The notes below the pieces were generated by a model that saw nothing but the letters and a program-made list of their open reading frames with translations, did not search any database and had not been told where the DNA came from. Positions 46,572 to 55,945 of a stretch of 64,000 nt of DNA are shown piece by piece. Each line of letters begins with the position of its first letter. Within the stretch, counting starts at the first letter, position 1. This DNA is from Paenibacillus sp. NAIST15-1. Its GTDB lineage: Bacteria; Bacillota; Bacilli; Paenibacillales; Paenibacillaceae. Made by a program: the position numbers and the translations under genes. Location: positions 760,208 to 824,207 of the forward strand of contig NZ_BBYF01000001.1 in NCBI RefSeq assembly GCF_001894745.1. The letters run 5' to 3'.

Positions 46572-47404
46572 ATCGTGTCCTCCTTACTTGAGTAGTCTCG
46601 AACAACAGCAAGAATAGAAACAATCTTTCTGATATCAATAGCTTCTTTTAAATCTACCTGAATACATTTTCGAATTAATAGATGCTTGTACAATGAGAAT
46701 GCCATTCCGATCCTTAATCCAAAGTCTTCTTCAACTTGGTTAAATACTTCCTTTAGTGATAGTGTCTCTCTAAGTAAAAGGTTGATCATATGAATGCTCA
46801 TATCTATGATTTCAATTTCCTCAAGTTCTTGAAACCCTTCTATGTCTTTTAATTCATAGTAACAATGAATCAATGCGATATTTTGAGCTAAATTCTTAGG
46901 AATTTCCTCTTCCGTAACGATTCCCCAGTCAATACCTTGACGTTCCCAATACCGTCGCTCAATCTCAAACTTCTCTAAAACACGCTTATCAGCTAAGTCA
47001 TTCTTATACTTTAAGGTTCTTGCAGTATGAAGTATTTGATCATTTCTTTGTGTGGTCACAATAAAGTCAGTCGTCATAATTATTGGTTCCTGTGTCTTAG
47101 GGTGTTTAGGATGGTCAAGGCTAAGTTCCTCTGCAATTATTAATGTATCCTCACCATTCAACGGGTACTGTTCTCGAATATCGACAACATAATCAGAAAA
47201 CTCTAATATATAAAAATAGTTCCTTTCTAAATCTGAAAGAAACTCATATTGCCGTGGGACTTTGATACCTTTCAAGCGTGTAGAACGACCAAGTGATGAT
47301 ACATCTTGAATCTTTAGCCATGGTTTATAATCGATTCCCTGACCTTGACCCCGACCATCCTTAATCTTCTTTTCAATCGACTCTGTTCTTTTTCGCTTAG
47401 CCAT
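46568..47404 (-). CDS. tnsA: Tn7-like endonuclease TnsA
   Basis: 278 residues from the ATG after GGGGTGA. Restriction-enzyme-like fold with Glu60 (LSDLERNYFYIL), Asp113 (IMTTDFIVT) and Lys132 (HTARTLKYKND), matching the Tn7 catalytic E/D/K spacing. It cuts the 5' ends, giving cut-and-paste rather than cointegrate transposition. First gene after the right end. Confidence 0.93.
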   Translation of the reverse strand: MAKRKRTESIEKKIKDGRGQGQGIDYKPWLKIQDVSSLGRSTRLKGIKVPRQYEFLSDLERNYFYILEFSDYVVDIREQYPLNGEDTLIIAEELSLDHPKHPKTQEPIIMTTDFIVTTQRNDQILHTARTLKYKNDLADKRVLEKFEIERRYWERQGIDWGIVTEEEIPKNLAQNIALIHCYYELKDIEGFQELEEIEIIDMSIHMINLLLRETLSLKEVFNQVEEDFGLRIGMAFSLYKHLLIRKCIQVDLKEAIDIRKIVSILAVVRDYSSKEDTM

Positions 47405-47435
47405 TGTAATCACCCCACAAAACAAAATAAAAAAA

Positions 47436-47557
47436 TAGCTCTCAAGGATAATATATCCTCAAGAGCTATTATTATCAAACATTATTATAAATAATCAAAC
47501 TTTGTTCTAAATTATCAATTCTTAATATAAATTATCAAACATTATTTTAAAGCTACA
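47436..47557 (-). repeat. Right end of the Tn7-like element
   Basis: On the minus strand from 47557: TGTAGC, then four close-packed TnsB-type sites (GTTTGATAATTT; AATTGATAATTT; ACAAAGTTTGATTATTT; AATGTTTGATAATAA). A hairpin CTCTCAAGGAT/ATCCTCAAGAG (about 47440-47466) precedes tnsA. Confidence 0.9.
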
Positions 47558-47581
47558 ATAACTTCACTCAATGCCGATCCC

Positions 47582-49417
47582 TTATTCCACCGTCACGCTC
47601 TTCGCCAAGTTTCTTGGCTTATCCACATCATTGCCTCGTGCCAAGCTTGCATAGTAAGCAACAAGCTGCAATGGCACTACAGACAAGGCAGGAGACAAGC
47701 GAGACAGCGTAGCTGGCAGTACGAACATGCCATCTACCGCCTTCTCTACAGCAGCAGCATTCGCTTCGTCAGTAATCGCATAAACGACACCGCCGCGCGC
47801 CTTCACTTCCTTAATGTTGCTCACTGTCTTCTCAACAAGCGCAGTCTGTGTAGCCAGTGCGATGACAGGTACTCCTTCTTCGATCAAGGCAAGTGTACCG
47901 TGCTTCAATTCACCCGCTGCATACGCCTCGGAATGAATATATGAGATCTCTTTCAGCTTCAGCGATCCTTCCAATGCTACCGCATAATCCAGACCACGTC
48001 CGATAAAGAACATATTGTCGTGCTTCGCAATGTCCTCTGCAACCCGCTTCAGCTCGTCAGATTGCTCCAGAATGCGCTCCACTTGCTCCGGCAATGCCTG
48101 CATCGCAGCAATCTGCTCACGAATCCAAGCCTGATCGTGAAGGCCAAGCTTCTCTGCCCAGTACAGGCTGAATATCATGAAGGCAACAAGTTGTGATGTG
48201 TACGCCTTAGTAGAGGCAACCGCAATCTCAGGACCTGCCCATGTAACAATGGTATCGTCTGCTTCACGGGCAACCGAGCTGCCTACGACGTTCGTAATCG
48301 CCAGAACCGTCGCACCGCAGCGTTTTGCTTCACGGAGTGCTGCGAGTGTGTCTGCTGTCTCACCAGACTGGCTGACAACAATAACAAGCGTCTGTGGTGT
48401 AATAATTGGCGAACGGTAGCGATACTCCGAAGCGACATCTGTCTCCACGGGAACGCCAGCACATTGCTCAATCAGCGTACGTCCGACAAGACCTGCATGA
48501 TAAGCAGTACCGCATGCGACAATATGCACGTTGCGAATTTCTTGTAATTTCTCTGCAGTCAAATGCTTCAACTCAGGAAGCTTGATTCCACTGCGATCTT
48601 CTTGCATTCTACCGCGCATCGTGTCGCGATATGCCTTGGGCTGCTCATGAATTTCTTTGAGCATGAAATGGTCGTAACCGCCTTTTTCCGCAGTCAACAC
48701 GTCCCAATCGACAACAATCATTTCCCGAGAAATAAAATTCCCCTCTAACGTCATCAATTCGACAGCGTCCTTAGTCAGTACGGCCATTTCGTTGTCGTTC
48801 AAAATATACACTCGACGCGTATATTGCAAAATCGCCGGAATATCCGAACCGATGAAATTCTCGCCTTCTCCAATACCGATAACTAGCGGACTTGCGAAGC
48901 GAACAGCAACCAGCTTATCCGGTTCATGCTCTGTCAGGACAGCCAATGCATAAGCACCGCGCATACGCGCTGTAGCCTTCTGCACAGCCTTCACAATATC
49001 TCCCTCATACTCTTGAGCAATCAGATGAGAAATGACCTCTGTATCCGTCTCTGAACGGAATACAACTCCGGATGCGATCAGCTCTTCCTTCAGCTCCATA
49101 TAGTTCTCGATAATACCATTATGAACAACAGAGAACTTCATCGATGCATCCGTATGTGGATGCGAATTCTCATTCGAAGGCTTGCCATGTGTCGCCCAGC
49201 GAGTATGGCCAATGCCTACCGAACCTTGCAGCGGCTCATCCTCCAATTGAGAAGCAAGGACAGCTAATCTACCTTGTGCCTTGCGCACTTGCAAGCCTTC
49301 CGGTGTGAATACAGCAATGCCAGCAGAATCATATCCACGATACTCCAGCTTGCCCAATCCTTCCAACAACACCGCTTGAGAATTTCTAGCTCCAATATAT
49401 CCGACAATACCACACAT
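47582..49417 (-). CDS. glmS: Glutamine-fructose-6-phosphate aminotransferase (isomerising)
   Basis: 611 residues. N-terminal glutaminase with Cys2 (MCGIVGYIG), then two SIS isomerase domains (VACGTAYHAG, VVSQSGETADT, ASTKAYTSQ) and the C-terminal NVDKPRNLAKSVTVE, whose coding sequence is the TnsD-binding part of attTn7. Makes glucosamine 6-phosphate, the first step of cell-wall amino sugar supply. Its mRNA is controlled by the ribozyme at 49780-49925. The insertion of the Tn7-like element leaves the gene whole. Confidence 0.97.
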   Translation of the reverse strand: MCGIVGYIGARNSQAVLLEGLGKLEYRGYDSAGIAVFTPEGLQVRKAQGRLAVLASQLEDEPLQGSVGIGHTRWATHGKPSNENSHPHTDASMKFSVVHNGIIENYMELKEELIASGVVFRSETDTEVISHLIAQEYEGDIVKAVQKATARMRGAYALAVLTEHEPDKLVAVRFASPLVIGIGEGENFIGSDIPAILQYTRRVYILNDNEMAVLTKDAVELMTLEGNFISREMIVVDWDVLTAEKGGYDHFMLKEIHEQPKAYRDTMRGRMQEDRSGIKLPELKHLTAEKLQEIRNVHIVACGTAYHAGLVGRTLIEQCAGVPVETDVASEYRYRSPIITPQTLVIVVSQSGETADTLAALREAKRCGATVLAITNVVGSSVAREADDTIVTWAGPEIAVASTKAYTSQLVAFMIFSLYWAEKLGLHDQAWIREQIAAMQALPEQVERILEQSDELKRVAEDIAKHDNMFFIGRGLDYAVALEGSLKLKEISYIHSEAYAAGELKHGTLALIEEGVPVIALATQTALVEKTVSNIKEVKARGGVVYAITDEANAAAVEKAVDGMFVLPATLSRLSPALSVVPLQLVAYYASLARGNDVDKPRNLAKSVTVE

Positions 49418-49779
49418 AATATAGACCTCCGATTATTCGCGGCCTCTCCAGTTGGCGACGTCGCACACAGAAGTCCATGCCTCATAAGCGTGAGTGCATA
49501 GCATTATTGGATGACTTATAAAGTTCAATAAGCTCATGGATAACGAGGGAAGCAGCCTAATTTGTAATAGCCTACTTCGCCAAGCAGCACAACAAGCAAG
49601 CTTGTTAGCCAGCTTGGACTCTGTGTGCTCTGTCCATCCACGAGACAGCCCGATTCTTAGTAGTTAATTGAGTTAAATCTTAATGGCAGCGATAATCAGC
49701 TGCATTGTATCTCCAAATGGATACGCCTTGACTATGCAAGTGTATCTCCATCTCATTATCAAACATACCTGCGTAAGCA
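49418..49779 (-). other. glmS leader between ribozyme and start codon
   Basis: About 360 bases of transcribed leader without a gene. It is longer than the usual gap between ribozyme and glmS; no further structure was recognised. Confidence 0.5.
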
Positions 49780-49925
49780 TGCGTTGTCAGGAAAGTCGCC
49801 TCTCCTGCATTCCGCTAATGCTCTTACGGTGCCGGTAACACACCGGGAGGTCCCCGCCGAACATTTCGAACACCTCCACCTCGTCCACTCGCTGCAATGG
49901 CCGATTCAGCAGCAAGCGCTGGCGC
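49780..49925 (-). ncRNA. glmS ribozyme (glucosamine-6-phosphate riboswitch)
   Basis: On the minus strand, the cleavage junction A/GCGCCAGCGC (between 49926 and 49925) is followed by the hallmark core GACGAGGTGGAGGTGTTCG and TTCGGCGGGGACCTCCCGG, then a P3/P4-like hairpin region. These match the conserved P2.2 and pseudoknot parts of the family. The 3' boundary is approximate. GlcN6P activates self-cleavage and lowers glmS expression. Confidence 0.93.
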
Positions 49926-50185
49926 TTCTTGAACGGTTGCCCGTTACATTGCCAACCTCACAATCCTCACTTTCTATATGTGAATCATCTTCTATTTTTC
50001 TATTTCCTATCTTCCTTACGAAGAGGACTGGCTCATCCTCTAGCATAAGCTGTTCCTGCATCATACACCGGCTTCTTGGCTGAGCTTCCAGGCATCGGCT
50101 TCGCCTTATCCACTCTGTATTTGCGGAACATGTTCTTACATTATATTCACTTTAGCCATTTTCCGCAACAATGCTACAGAAAATA
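49926..50185. other. Region between glmM terminator and glmS ribozyme
   Basis: Should carry the glmS promoter. TTGCGG and TATAAT-like pieces occur near 50120-50150 on the minus strand but no clear pair was fixed. No gene. Confidence 0.35.
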
Positions 50186-50219
50186 GGAAGAAAGCCGCTT
50201 ACCTGACCAACGTCAAGCA
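50186..50219 (-). terminator. Terminator of the sigW-glmM cluster
   Basis: On the minus strand AGCCGTTTGCTTGAC, loop GTTG, GTCAGGTAAGCGGCT (15-bp stem with wobbles), then TTCTTCC. It separates glmM from glmS. Confidence 0.7.
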
Positions 50220-50240
50220 AACGGCTCTGAACAAGTCCTA

Positions 50241-51584
50241 TTAAGCTAGTTCTTTCTGTACAACCTCTACAATGCGGTTTACATATCCCTCTACAATATC
50301 CGCCTCAGGGCCTTCGGCCATAACACGTATCAGGGATTCTGTCCCGGATGGACGAACGAGCACGCGACCATTGTCACCCAACTCCTGCTCAACTTCCGCA
50401 ATCGCCTTCTCGATAGCTGCATTGCCTTGGTATTTCGATTTATCCCCAACACGCACGTTCACCAGCACTTGCGGGTATTTGCGCATAAGCGACTTCGCTT
50501 CACTTAAGGATTGGCCATTTGCCTTCAAGTTAGCAACCAATTGGATACCAGACAGCATGCCGTCCCCTGTCGTATTGTAATCCAAGAAGATAACATGTCC
50601 GGATTGCTCACCGCCTAAGTTATAATTACCGCGGCGCATTTCTTCCATAACGTAGCGATCGCCAACTGCCGTCTTGGCTGTATTCAACCCGTGCTTCTCA
50701 GCACCCTTAAAGAAGCCAATGTTGCTCATGACTGTTGTTACAATCGTATCACTATTCAAACGACCAGCCCGCTTCATTGCATCGCCGCAAATGAGCAGAA
50801 TGAAGTCGCCGTCAACTTCCTCGCCATGTTCATCAATGGCAATCAAGCGATCCGCATCGCCGTCAAAAGCCAGACCCAAATGAGCCTTGTGGCGCAGCAC
50901 TTCTTCCTTCAACATTTCCGGATGCGTTGAACCGCAATGATCGTTGATGTTCAGACCTGTTGGCTCAGCGCCAATAGCGATTACTTCTGCACCAAGTTCA
51001 CGGAACAAGCGTGGTGCCAACTCATAAGCAGCACCGTGTGCGCAATCGAGCACAATACGCATTCCATCGAAGCGTTGATCAACGGTTGACTCCAAATACT
51101 CTACATAGCGCCACTTCGCATCCGTATCCACTGTAACCGTACCGAGACCTTCGCCAATTGGACGAGGAAGCTCATCTTCAGCAGCATCCATTAGCTGCTC
51201 AATTTCAAGTTCTGTCTCATCAAGCAACTTGTAGCCGTCGCTGCCGAAGAACTTAATCCCGTTGTCCTGTACAGGGTTATGGGAGGCAGAGATCATAACC
51301 CCTGCGTCAGCACCCAATACACGTGTCAAATATGCAACAGCTGGTGTGGACAACACCCCAAGCTGGATGACATCTGCGCCAATTGACAGCAAACCTGCTG
51401 TCAATGAAGCCTCAAGCATACGGCCAGATACACGCGTATCCATACCGATAACCACCTTCGGTTTGCCTGATGCCTGCTTCGTCAGTACATAGCCTCCACA
51501 GCGTCCAATTTTAAAAGCAAGTTCTGCTGTCAATTCCTGATTCGCTACACCGCGTACACCATCAGTACCAAAATATTTCCCCAT
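50241..51584 (-). CDS. glmM: Phosphoglucosamine mutase
   Basis: 447 residues from the ATG preceded by AAGGAGA (a longer in-frame start is rejected). [15 protein letters not shown] start, phospho-Ser in [13 protein letters not shown], metal-binding DGDADR and the C-terminal [12 protein letters not shown]. Converts GlcN6P to GlcN1P. Follows cdaR, as in other Firmicutes. Confidence 0.97.
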   Translation of the reverse strand: MGKYFGTDGVRGVANQELTAELAFKIGRCGGYVLTKQASGKPKVVIGMDTRVSGRMLEASLTAGLLSIGADVIQLGVLSTPAVAYLTRVLGADAGVMISASHNPVQDNGIKFFGSDGYKLLDETELEIEQLMDAAEDELPRPIGEGLGTVTVDTDAKWRYVEYLESTVDQRFDGMRIVLDCAHGAAYELAPRLFRELGAEVIAIGAEPTGLNINDHCGSTHPEMLKEEVLRHKAHLGLAFDGDADRLIAIDEHGEEVDGDFILLICGDAMKRAGRLNSDTIVTTVMSNIGFFKGAEKHGLNTAKTAVGDRYVMEEMRRGNYNLGGEQSGHVIFLDYNTTGDGMLSGIQLVANLKANGQSLSEAKSLMRKYPQVLVNVRVGDKSKYQGNAAIEKAIAEVEQELGDNGRVLVRPSGTESLIRVMAEGPEADIVEGYVNRIVEVVQKELA

Positions 51585-51735
51585 CGTTCGCTTCTCCTTC
51601 ATGCTGCCATCAATCAATATGATCTGCTGTAGTTAGCACCTTCGATCATAAATCCATCCTGTGCAGCATCTATTCTCACGTCGTAAATTTGATTTTTCAT
51701 TATTCTATTCGTCAATTCATAGATGTCACACATCT

Positions 51736-53175
51736 CTAGTTGGAATGTTCCACTGATCCGTTCACCGCATCGGACGGTGTTCCTTCCGCTTCATTCGAGG
51801 AAGGCGGATTCTCATGAGTGTCGGTCGATGGATTGCTTGGATGCCCCGTCTCATTCTGGGTTCCTGATGTCGAGCCGTTGCCTACTTCTTCTGGGATCGA
51901 AGTAGGAGGCTTCGGATCAGGCAATGTCGTTACGGGCGCTTCCGTATCCTTAATCACGACCTTGATCGTTAGTGGAGTTGAATCCACTCGTCGAACGAAC
52001 CGAGGTAAATTTACCTGCAAGTTCACTGTATGCTCACCAGGAGGCAAGTCATTCACATTCGCAATCAGCTGAATGTCACTTACCTTCAGCGCATCAATCA
52101 GATTCGGTGCGCCAACAACAATAACGTCCATCTTGCGGGAAGCCGGTTCCGCAATTGTCGTCTCCAATCGGTCATTGTCGCCCGTTAGTGTAATAGGAAC
52201 GTCCGTTATCGTACGCTGTTTTACACCCGAAATTTGCAATTCGACAGTAATCTCACTCGGTTCTATTTTCTCAATGTTCGCAGGCGGCGTCAATTGTACC
52301 TTTATCTTATACGTCCCAGCAGCTTCAAATTGGCGCAAATCGACTTGTACATTATCCAAGTATTCGATCTTATCCAACGCTTCCTGAGGGCCGTACAGGG
52401 TCACCTGATTGACATCTGGAGACAAGGCTGACACAGCAAGTCCTTCCGCTAATTGTCCAGTCAAATTCACTTGGAGCGGTACGGTCTTGAATGGCTTCGT
52501 GATCGGTACTTCGACCTCGACAAAAGATGGTGTCAGGACTGCTCCCTCCACTTCATCGCCTCTCGCATTATACGCCGTCAACTTCACCCGCTTCGTGATA
52601 ACTGACTCATTCGCCTTATCGACACTTACTGTACCTACTATCGATTTTACTTCAGCCATACGAGACGCGGGAAGTGTTACATGAACCCGGTTCGAAGGGC
52701 GCACAATTGGAGTGCCTGCCTTATATCCTTTGGCAGGGGTTCCTTCTGTTTGTACCTGTACTTCGTACTCCTTCGTCTGCACATCCTCCAGCTCAATCGT
52801 TGCACTGCTCGGCTCCATCGACATCAAGTCGATTCCAGTTGGCAACTCATGACGGAGCTGTACCACATGCTTCCCCTTCCCATAGCCTGTTAAATCAAGT
52901 GTTACTTTATAATCCTCTGGCAATGCAGAAGCAATTGCTGTCCGCTTGCCTCGAACCTGTATACGAACCTTATCCGGCCGTATGGACTTAATCACCTGCT
53001 GCTTCGTATCCAATCCGACAATCCGTACTTGCACGTCATCAATCCAGCGAGATTCCATGAGCGGCTGCGGAGAAGTCGGTGTTGTATCGTCTTTATGTAC
53101 GACAGCGAATAGAAGCACACCTAATACTAACGCAATAATCTTCGCTGCATTATTATTCATTAACCACTTATCCAT
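51736..53175 (-). CDS. cdaR: CdaA regulatory protein CdaR (YbbR domains)
   Basis: About 479 residues. One N-terminal membrane helix (AAKIIALVLGVLLFAVV), then repeated YbbR domains (e.g. VRIQVRGKRTAIASALPEDY) and a low-complexity Pro/Ser/Thr/Glu tail. Modulates CdaA at the membrane. The start overlaps the cdaA end by 8 bases. Confidence 0.93.
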   Translation of the reverse strand: MDKWLMNNNAAKIIALVLGVLLFAVVHKDDTTPTSPQPLMESRWIDDVQVRIVGLDTKQQVIKSIRPDKVRIQVRGKRTAIASALPEDYKVTLDLTGYGKGKHVVQLRHELPTGIDLMSMEPSSATIELEDVQTKEYEVQVQTEGTPAKGYKAGTPIVRPSNRVHVTLPASRMAEVKSIVGTVSVDKANESVITKRVKLTAYNARGDEVEGAVLTPSFVEVEVPITKPFKTVPLQVNLTGQLAEGLAVSALSPDVNQVTLYGPQEALDKIEYLDNVQVDLRQFEAAGTYKIKVQLTPPANIEKIEPSEITVELQISGVKQRTITDVPITLTGDNDRLETTIAEPASRKMDVIVVGAPNLIDALKVSDIQLIANVNDLPPGEHTVNLQVNLPRFVRRVDSTPLTIKVVIKDTEAPVTTLPDPKPPTSIPEEVGNGSTSGTQNETGHPSNPSTDTHENPPSSNEAEGTPSDAVNGSVEHSN

Positions 53176-53992
53176 GATGCTCACCTTTTCGTTTCCAGAA
53201 CATTTTTAGTTCTTTCTTCGCCTTCGGCTTTAACTCATCGAACAGCTTGGATATGAGTGATTCTTCCTTAATATCACGCACAACTTGTCCATTGATAGCA
53301 AGGGACACTTGTCCCGTCTCCTCGGAGACGACAACAGAAATCGCATCACATACTTCACTGATTCCAATAGCTGCCCGATGTCTTGTCCCCAATTCCTTAC
53401 TGATAAATGGATTCTCGGACAACGGCAAATAACAAGCTGCTGCCGCTATTTGGCTGCCTTGTATAATAACTGCTCCGTCGTGCAGTGGTGTATTCGGGAT
53501 AAATAGGTTAATGAGCAACTCTGAGCTAATACGGGAGTTCATGGCAATGCCTGACTCCGTGTATTCATTCAACCCTGTCACACGTTCGAAGACGATGAGT
53601 GCACCGATCTTACGTCGTGACATATAATTAACTGCTTTAATAAGCTCGCTAATAACACGAGCCGTCTCATCTTCCTCTGCTACCGCGCGTCCACCGAACA
53701 TTTTCCCTCGACCCAACTGCTCCAATGCTCGTCGCAGCTCTGGTTGGAAAATAATTACGATCGCAAGAACCCCGAACGTAAACATTTGATTCATAAGCCA
53801 TTTCAGCGTATACAAATCAAACCACGTACTGATCGCCCAAGTCACAACGAGGATAAAGATCCCCTTCAGCAACTGGACAGCACGCGTTCCGCGGATGAGC
53901 ACAAGTAGCTTATAAATTACATAACTAACGATTAAAATATCGATGATATTCTTGATCGTGTCTTTCCACGACATGTCCGCAAAATAATTCAT
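53168..53992 (-). CDS. cdaA: Membrane diadenylate cyclase CdaA (DisA_N)
   Basis: 274 residues from the ATG after GGGGGTA. Three N-terminal helices, then the DAC domain with PLHDGAVIIQGSQIAAAACY (DGA motif) and LGTRHRAAIGISE (RHR motif). Makes c-di-AMP from two ATP. Codes in the sigW-rsiW-cdaA-cdaR-glmM order. Confidence 0.95.
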   Translation of the reverse strand: MNYFADMSWKDTIKNIIDILIVSYVIYKLLVLIRGTRAVQLLKGIFILVVTWAISTWFDLYTLKWLMNQMFTFGVLAIVIIFQPELRRALEQLGRGKMFGGRAVAEEDETARVISELIKAVNYMSRRKIGALIVFERVTGLNEYTESGIAMNSRISSELLINLFIPNTPLHDGAVIIQGSQIAAAACYLPLSENPFISKELGTRHRAAIGISEVCDAISVVVSEETGQVSLAINGQVVRDIKEESLISKLFDELKPKAKKELKMFWKRKGEHHG

Positions 53993-54125
53993 GCAGGTAC
54001 CCCCGGCGTTCGTTTCCCCTGATAAGATCCTGATGAGAAGATGAAGCACCTCTCTATGTATAACTATAACCTTTTCGTCTTGATGAAGCAAAATTTATAT
54101 CCCATTCTTATCCATCCTTACAAAA

Positions 54126-54155
54126 AAGCCCTCCTGCAATAGCTGCAGGAGAGCC
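54126..54155 (-). terminator. Terminator after rsiW
   Basis: CTCCTGCA (54131-54138) and TGCAGGAG (54144-54151) with outer pairs, then TTTTTT on the minus strand. It may uncouple sigW-rsiW from cdaA. Confidence 0.75.
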
Positions 54156-54186
54156 TCGGTACAACAGATACGGATACTGTCATTCG

Positions 54187-54804
54187 TTATGGCAACGACG
54201 GCCCCGTGCCGAACAAGTTCGTAAGCTGGTACCACATCCAGCTTAGTGCTTCGTCGATTTGGTGAACCGATCCCGAAATATTTGCCGTAGATGCTTGATA
54301 CAGCTTCCCGTCAATGACGGTTACATCGCCCTTCACTTTGCCGTACACTTCTGCGACTCCGTTATGAATCGTTAAGTTACCTGATATTACTTTATCCGAA
54401 GGCACGATGACCTTATTATTCTCTACGACAACTCCATTCAGATCAGCGCCCTTGACCATAAGCTGCTTATCCGCATTCCACATACTTAGCGCACTTGTCA
54501 TCATAACCAACACAAAGACGGCTGCGACGGTAATGGCTGGGTGACGTTTGACCCATAGCATGAACGCACTTTGCTGCTTCGGCTTCGGTATAACGCTCAT
54601 GACCCGTGCCGTCAAATCATCCGATACAGGCTGCACTCGGTGATTGAAGCTGTACAGCAGAGTATCCATCTCCTCTAACTGACGAAATCGTTCGCGGCAA
54701 TCCGGGCATGCAAGCATATGTTCTTTCAATTCGAGTGCATATTCCGGTGTCAAATCGTCATCTAGTAAATCATGCATTAATGAGACGGCTTGTTTGCAAT
54801 CCAT
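54187..54804 (-). CDS. rsiW: Anti-sigma factor RsiW-like
   Basis: 205 residues. Zinc-binding anti-sigma domain with HMLACPDCRERF (HxxxCxxC) and one membrane helix (PAITVAAVFVLVMMTSALSMW). The extracytoplasmic part is beta-rich. Holds SigW inactive until regulated proteolysis. Directly downstream of sigW. Confidence 0.9.
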   Translation of the reverse strand: MDCKQAVSLMHDLLDDDLTPEYALELKEHMLACPDCRERFRQLEEMDTLLYSFNHRVQPVSDDLTARVMSVIPKPKQQSAFMLWVKRHPAITVAAVFVLVMMTSALSMWNADKQLMVKGADLNGVVVENNKVIVPSDKVISGNLTIHNGVAEVYGKVKGDVTVIDGKLYQASTANISGSVHQIDEALSWMWYQLTNLFGTGPSLP

Positions 54805-55004
54805 TTGAGCCAATCCTTTCATGGAGTCTCCAATCAGATACGATGGCGCATCCTACATTAAGAAGGATGACCCTATCTGGGACGTATCGTCATGCACCGA
54901 AGTCTTTCCCAACATTCTATACATTTTCGTTAGGGCTCATTCGGCTTGTTATACGATACGACTTGAATGCAAAATAGTTTCACTCTTTAGCCTGCTATTT
55001 TTTA

Positions 55005-55592
55005 TCAGATTTTACGTTCCAGCTTCTTGCGGAGAAATTCTCGTCCCCGGTGCACCCTGGTTTTGATCGTGGTCACAGGCATATCCAGTACATCGCTAAT
55101 TTCCTGCAGCGACATATCCTTTAAGTAACGAAGCACCATCACGGTCTTATATTTTGCAGGGAGACTCTCAATAGCCTCATGGACCATTTTCTGAGTCTCG
55201 CTTACAAGCAAGTATGTCTCAGGTGTACGATTATCGCTAGGGATCATCGCATACCCGTCAATGCCCTCCTGGTCATTCATCTCTGCATCAAGGGAATAAT
55301 TCGGCTTCCGTTTGCGCAAGCGATCAATGCATAGGTTCGTTCCGATACGATAGATCCAAGTCGAGAACTTCTGAGTCTCATCGTAACGATCCAAATTGCG
55401 ATATACACGCAGAAATGTATCTTGTACCACATCCTCTGCTTCATGCCGATTGCTCAGCATGCGATAGGCAAGATGGAATATTTTATCCTTATATAAATCG
55501 ACAATCTCGGCAAACGCTCGCGTATCCCCTTTTCGAGCTAATCTCACGAGCCGTTGTTCTAGCGTATCCAAGCGGTCTCCCTCCATCCTCAC
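55005..55592 (-). CDS. sigW: ECF sigma factor SigW
   Basis: 195 residues. Region 2 (DKIFHLAYRMLSNRHEAEDV, KFSTWIYRIGTNLCIDRLRK) and region 4 (LPAKYKTVMVLRYLKDMSLQ, VTTIKTRVHRGREFLRKKL). First codon is a GTG; a TTG at 55568 with GGAGG just before is an alternative start. Directs the cell-envelope stress regulon and is likely autoregulated. No canonical SigW promoter (GAAAC-CGT) was seen upstream. Confidence 0.93.
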   Translation of the reverse strand: MRMEGDRLDTLEQRLVRLARKGDTRAFAEIVDLYKDKIFHLAYRMLSNRHEAEDVVQDTFLRVYRNLDRYDETQKFSTWIYRIGTNLCIDRLRKRKPNYSLDAEMNDQEGIDGYAMIPSDNRTPETYLLVSETQKMVHEAIESLPAKYKTVMVLRYLKDMSLQEISDVLDMPVTTIKTRVHRGREFLRKKLERKI

Positions 55593-55848
55593 TGCTCTTA
55601 TGCCGATGTCTTCTCAATCATTGCACCTCAATGACAATGCCGGACATCGTAAGCAGGAATGCGAACCTTGGGAGCAACGTATCTTACTGTGCTCACGATC
55701 ATTCACCGAATTCAGTGAATGAACAATGGCTCATTCGGGAAGCCTTGTTCCCTGCCTGTCGCTGCCCTAGGGGTGCGAGTGTGTCGATGCAGAAGCAATG
55801 CTGCTCTTCTTTGCCGACGCACTCTTTCCTATGTATAAACACAGGAAA
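55593..55848. other. Upstream region of sigW
   Basis: No gene. A palindrome TTCACCGAATTCAGTGAA (55703-55720) is the one clear structure and might be an operator. Confidence 0.35.
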
Positions 55849-55878
55849 AGTCGAGCCTCGATCGCTCAAGACTCGACT
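55849..55878 (-). terminator. ppc terminator
   Basis: AGTCGAG (55849-55855) / CTCGACT (55872-55878) with TTTTCC on the minus strand. Confidence 0.7.
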
Positions 55879-55945
55879 GCATCGTCGCTACTTCGTGCTG
55901 TTTACGTATCGACGTAGCCTGCGGAAATCGATCATTCCGACATTA

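Larger units (their letters stand above)
36302..47557 (-). mobile_element. Complete Tn7-like transposon inserted at attTn7 of glmS
   Basis: 11,256 bp. Both ends begin TGTAGCTTTAAAATAATG with 29 matching bases. A perfect 5-bp duplication, ATAAC, flanks it (36297-36301 and 47558-47562). Insertion is 24 bases past the glmS stop codon with tnsA next to glmS, exactly as for Tn7. Five intact genes tnsA-B-C-D-E run away from glmS. Cargo: an ATPase-TOPRIM gene and an adenine methyltransferase. No frameshift was noticed, so the element may be active. Confidence 0.95.

Noticed and set aside
36302..47557. CRISPR-associated transposon (CAST)
   Set aside because: No cas genes or repeat-spacer array; TnsD and TnsE are full length and fit canonical Tn7.
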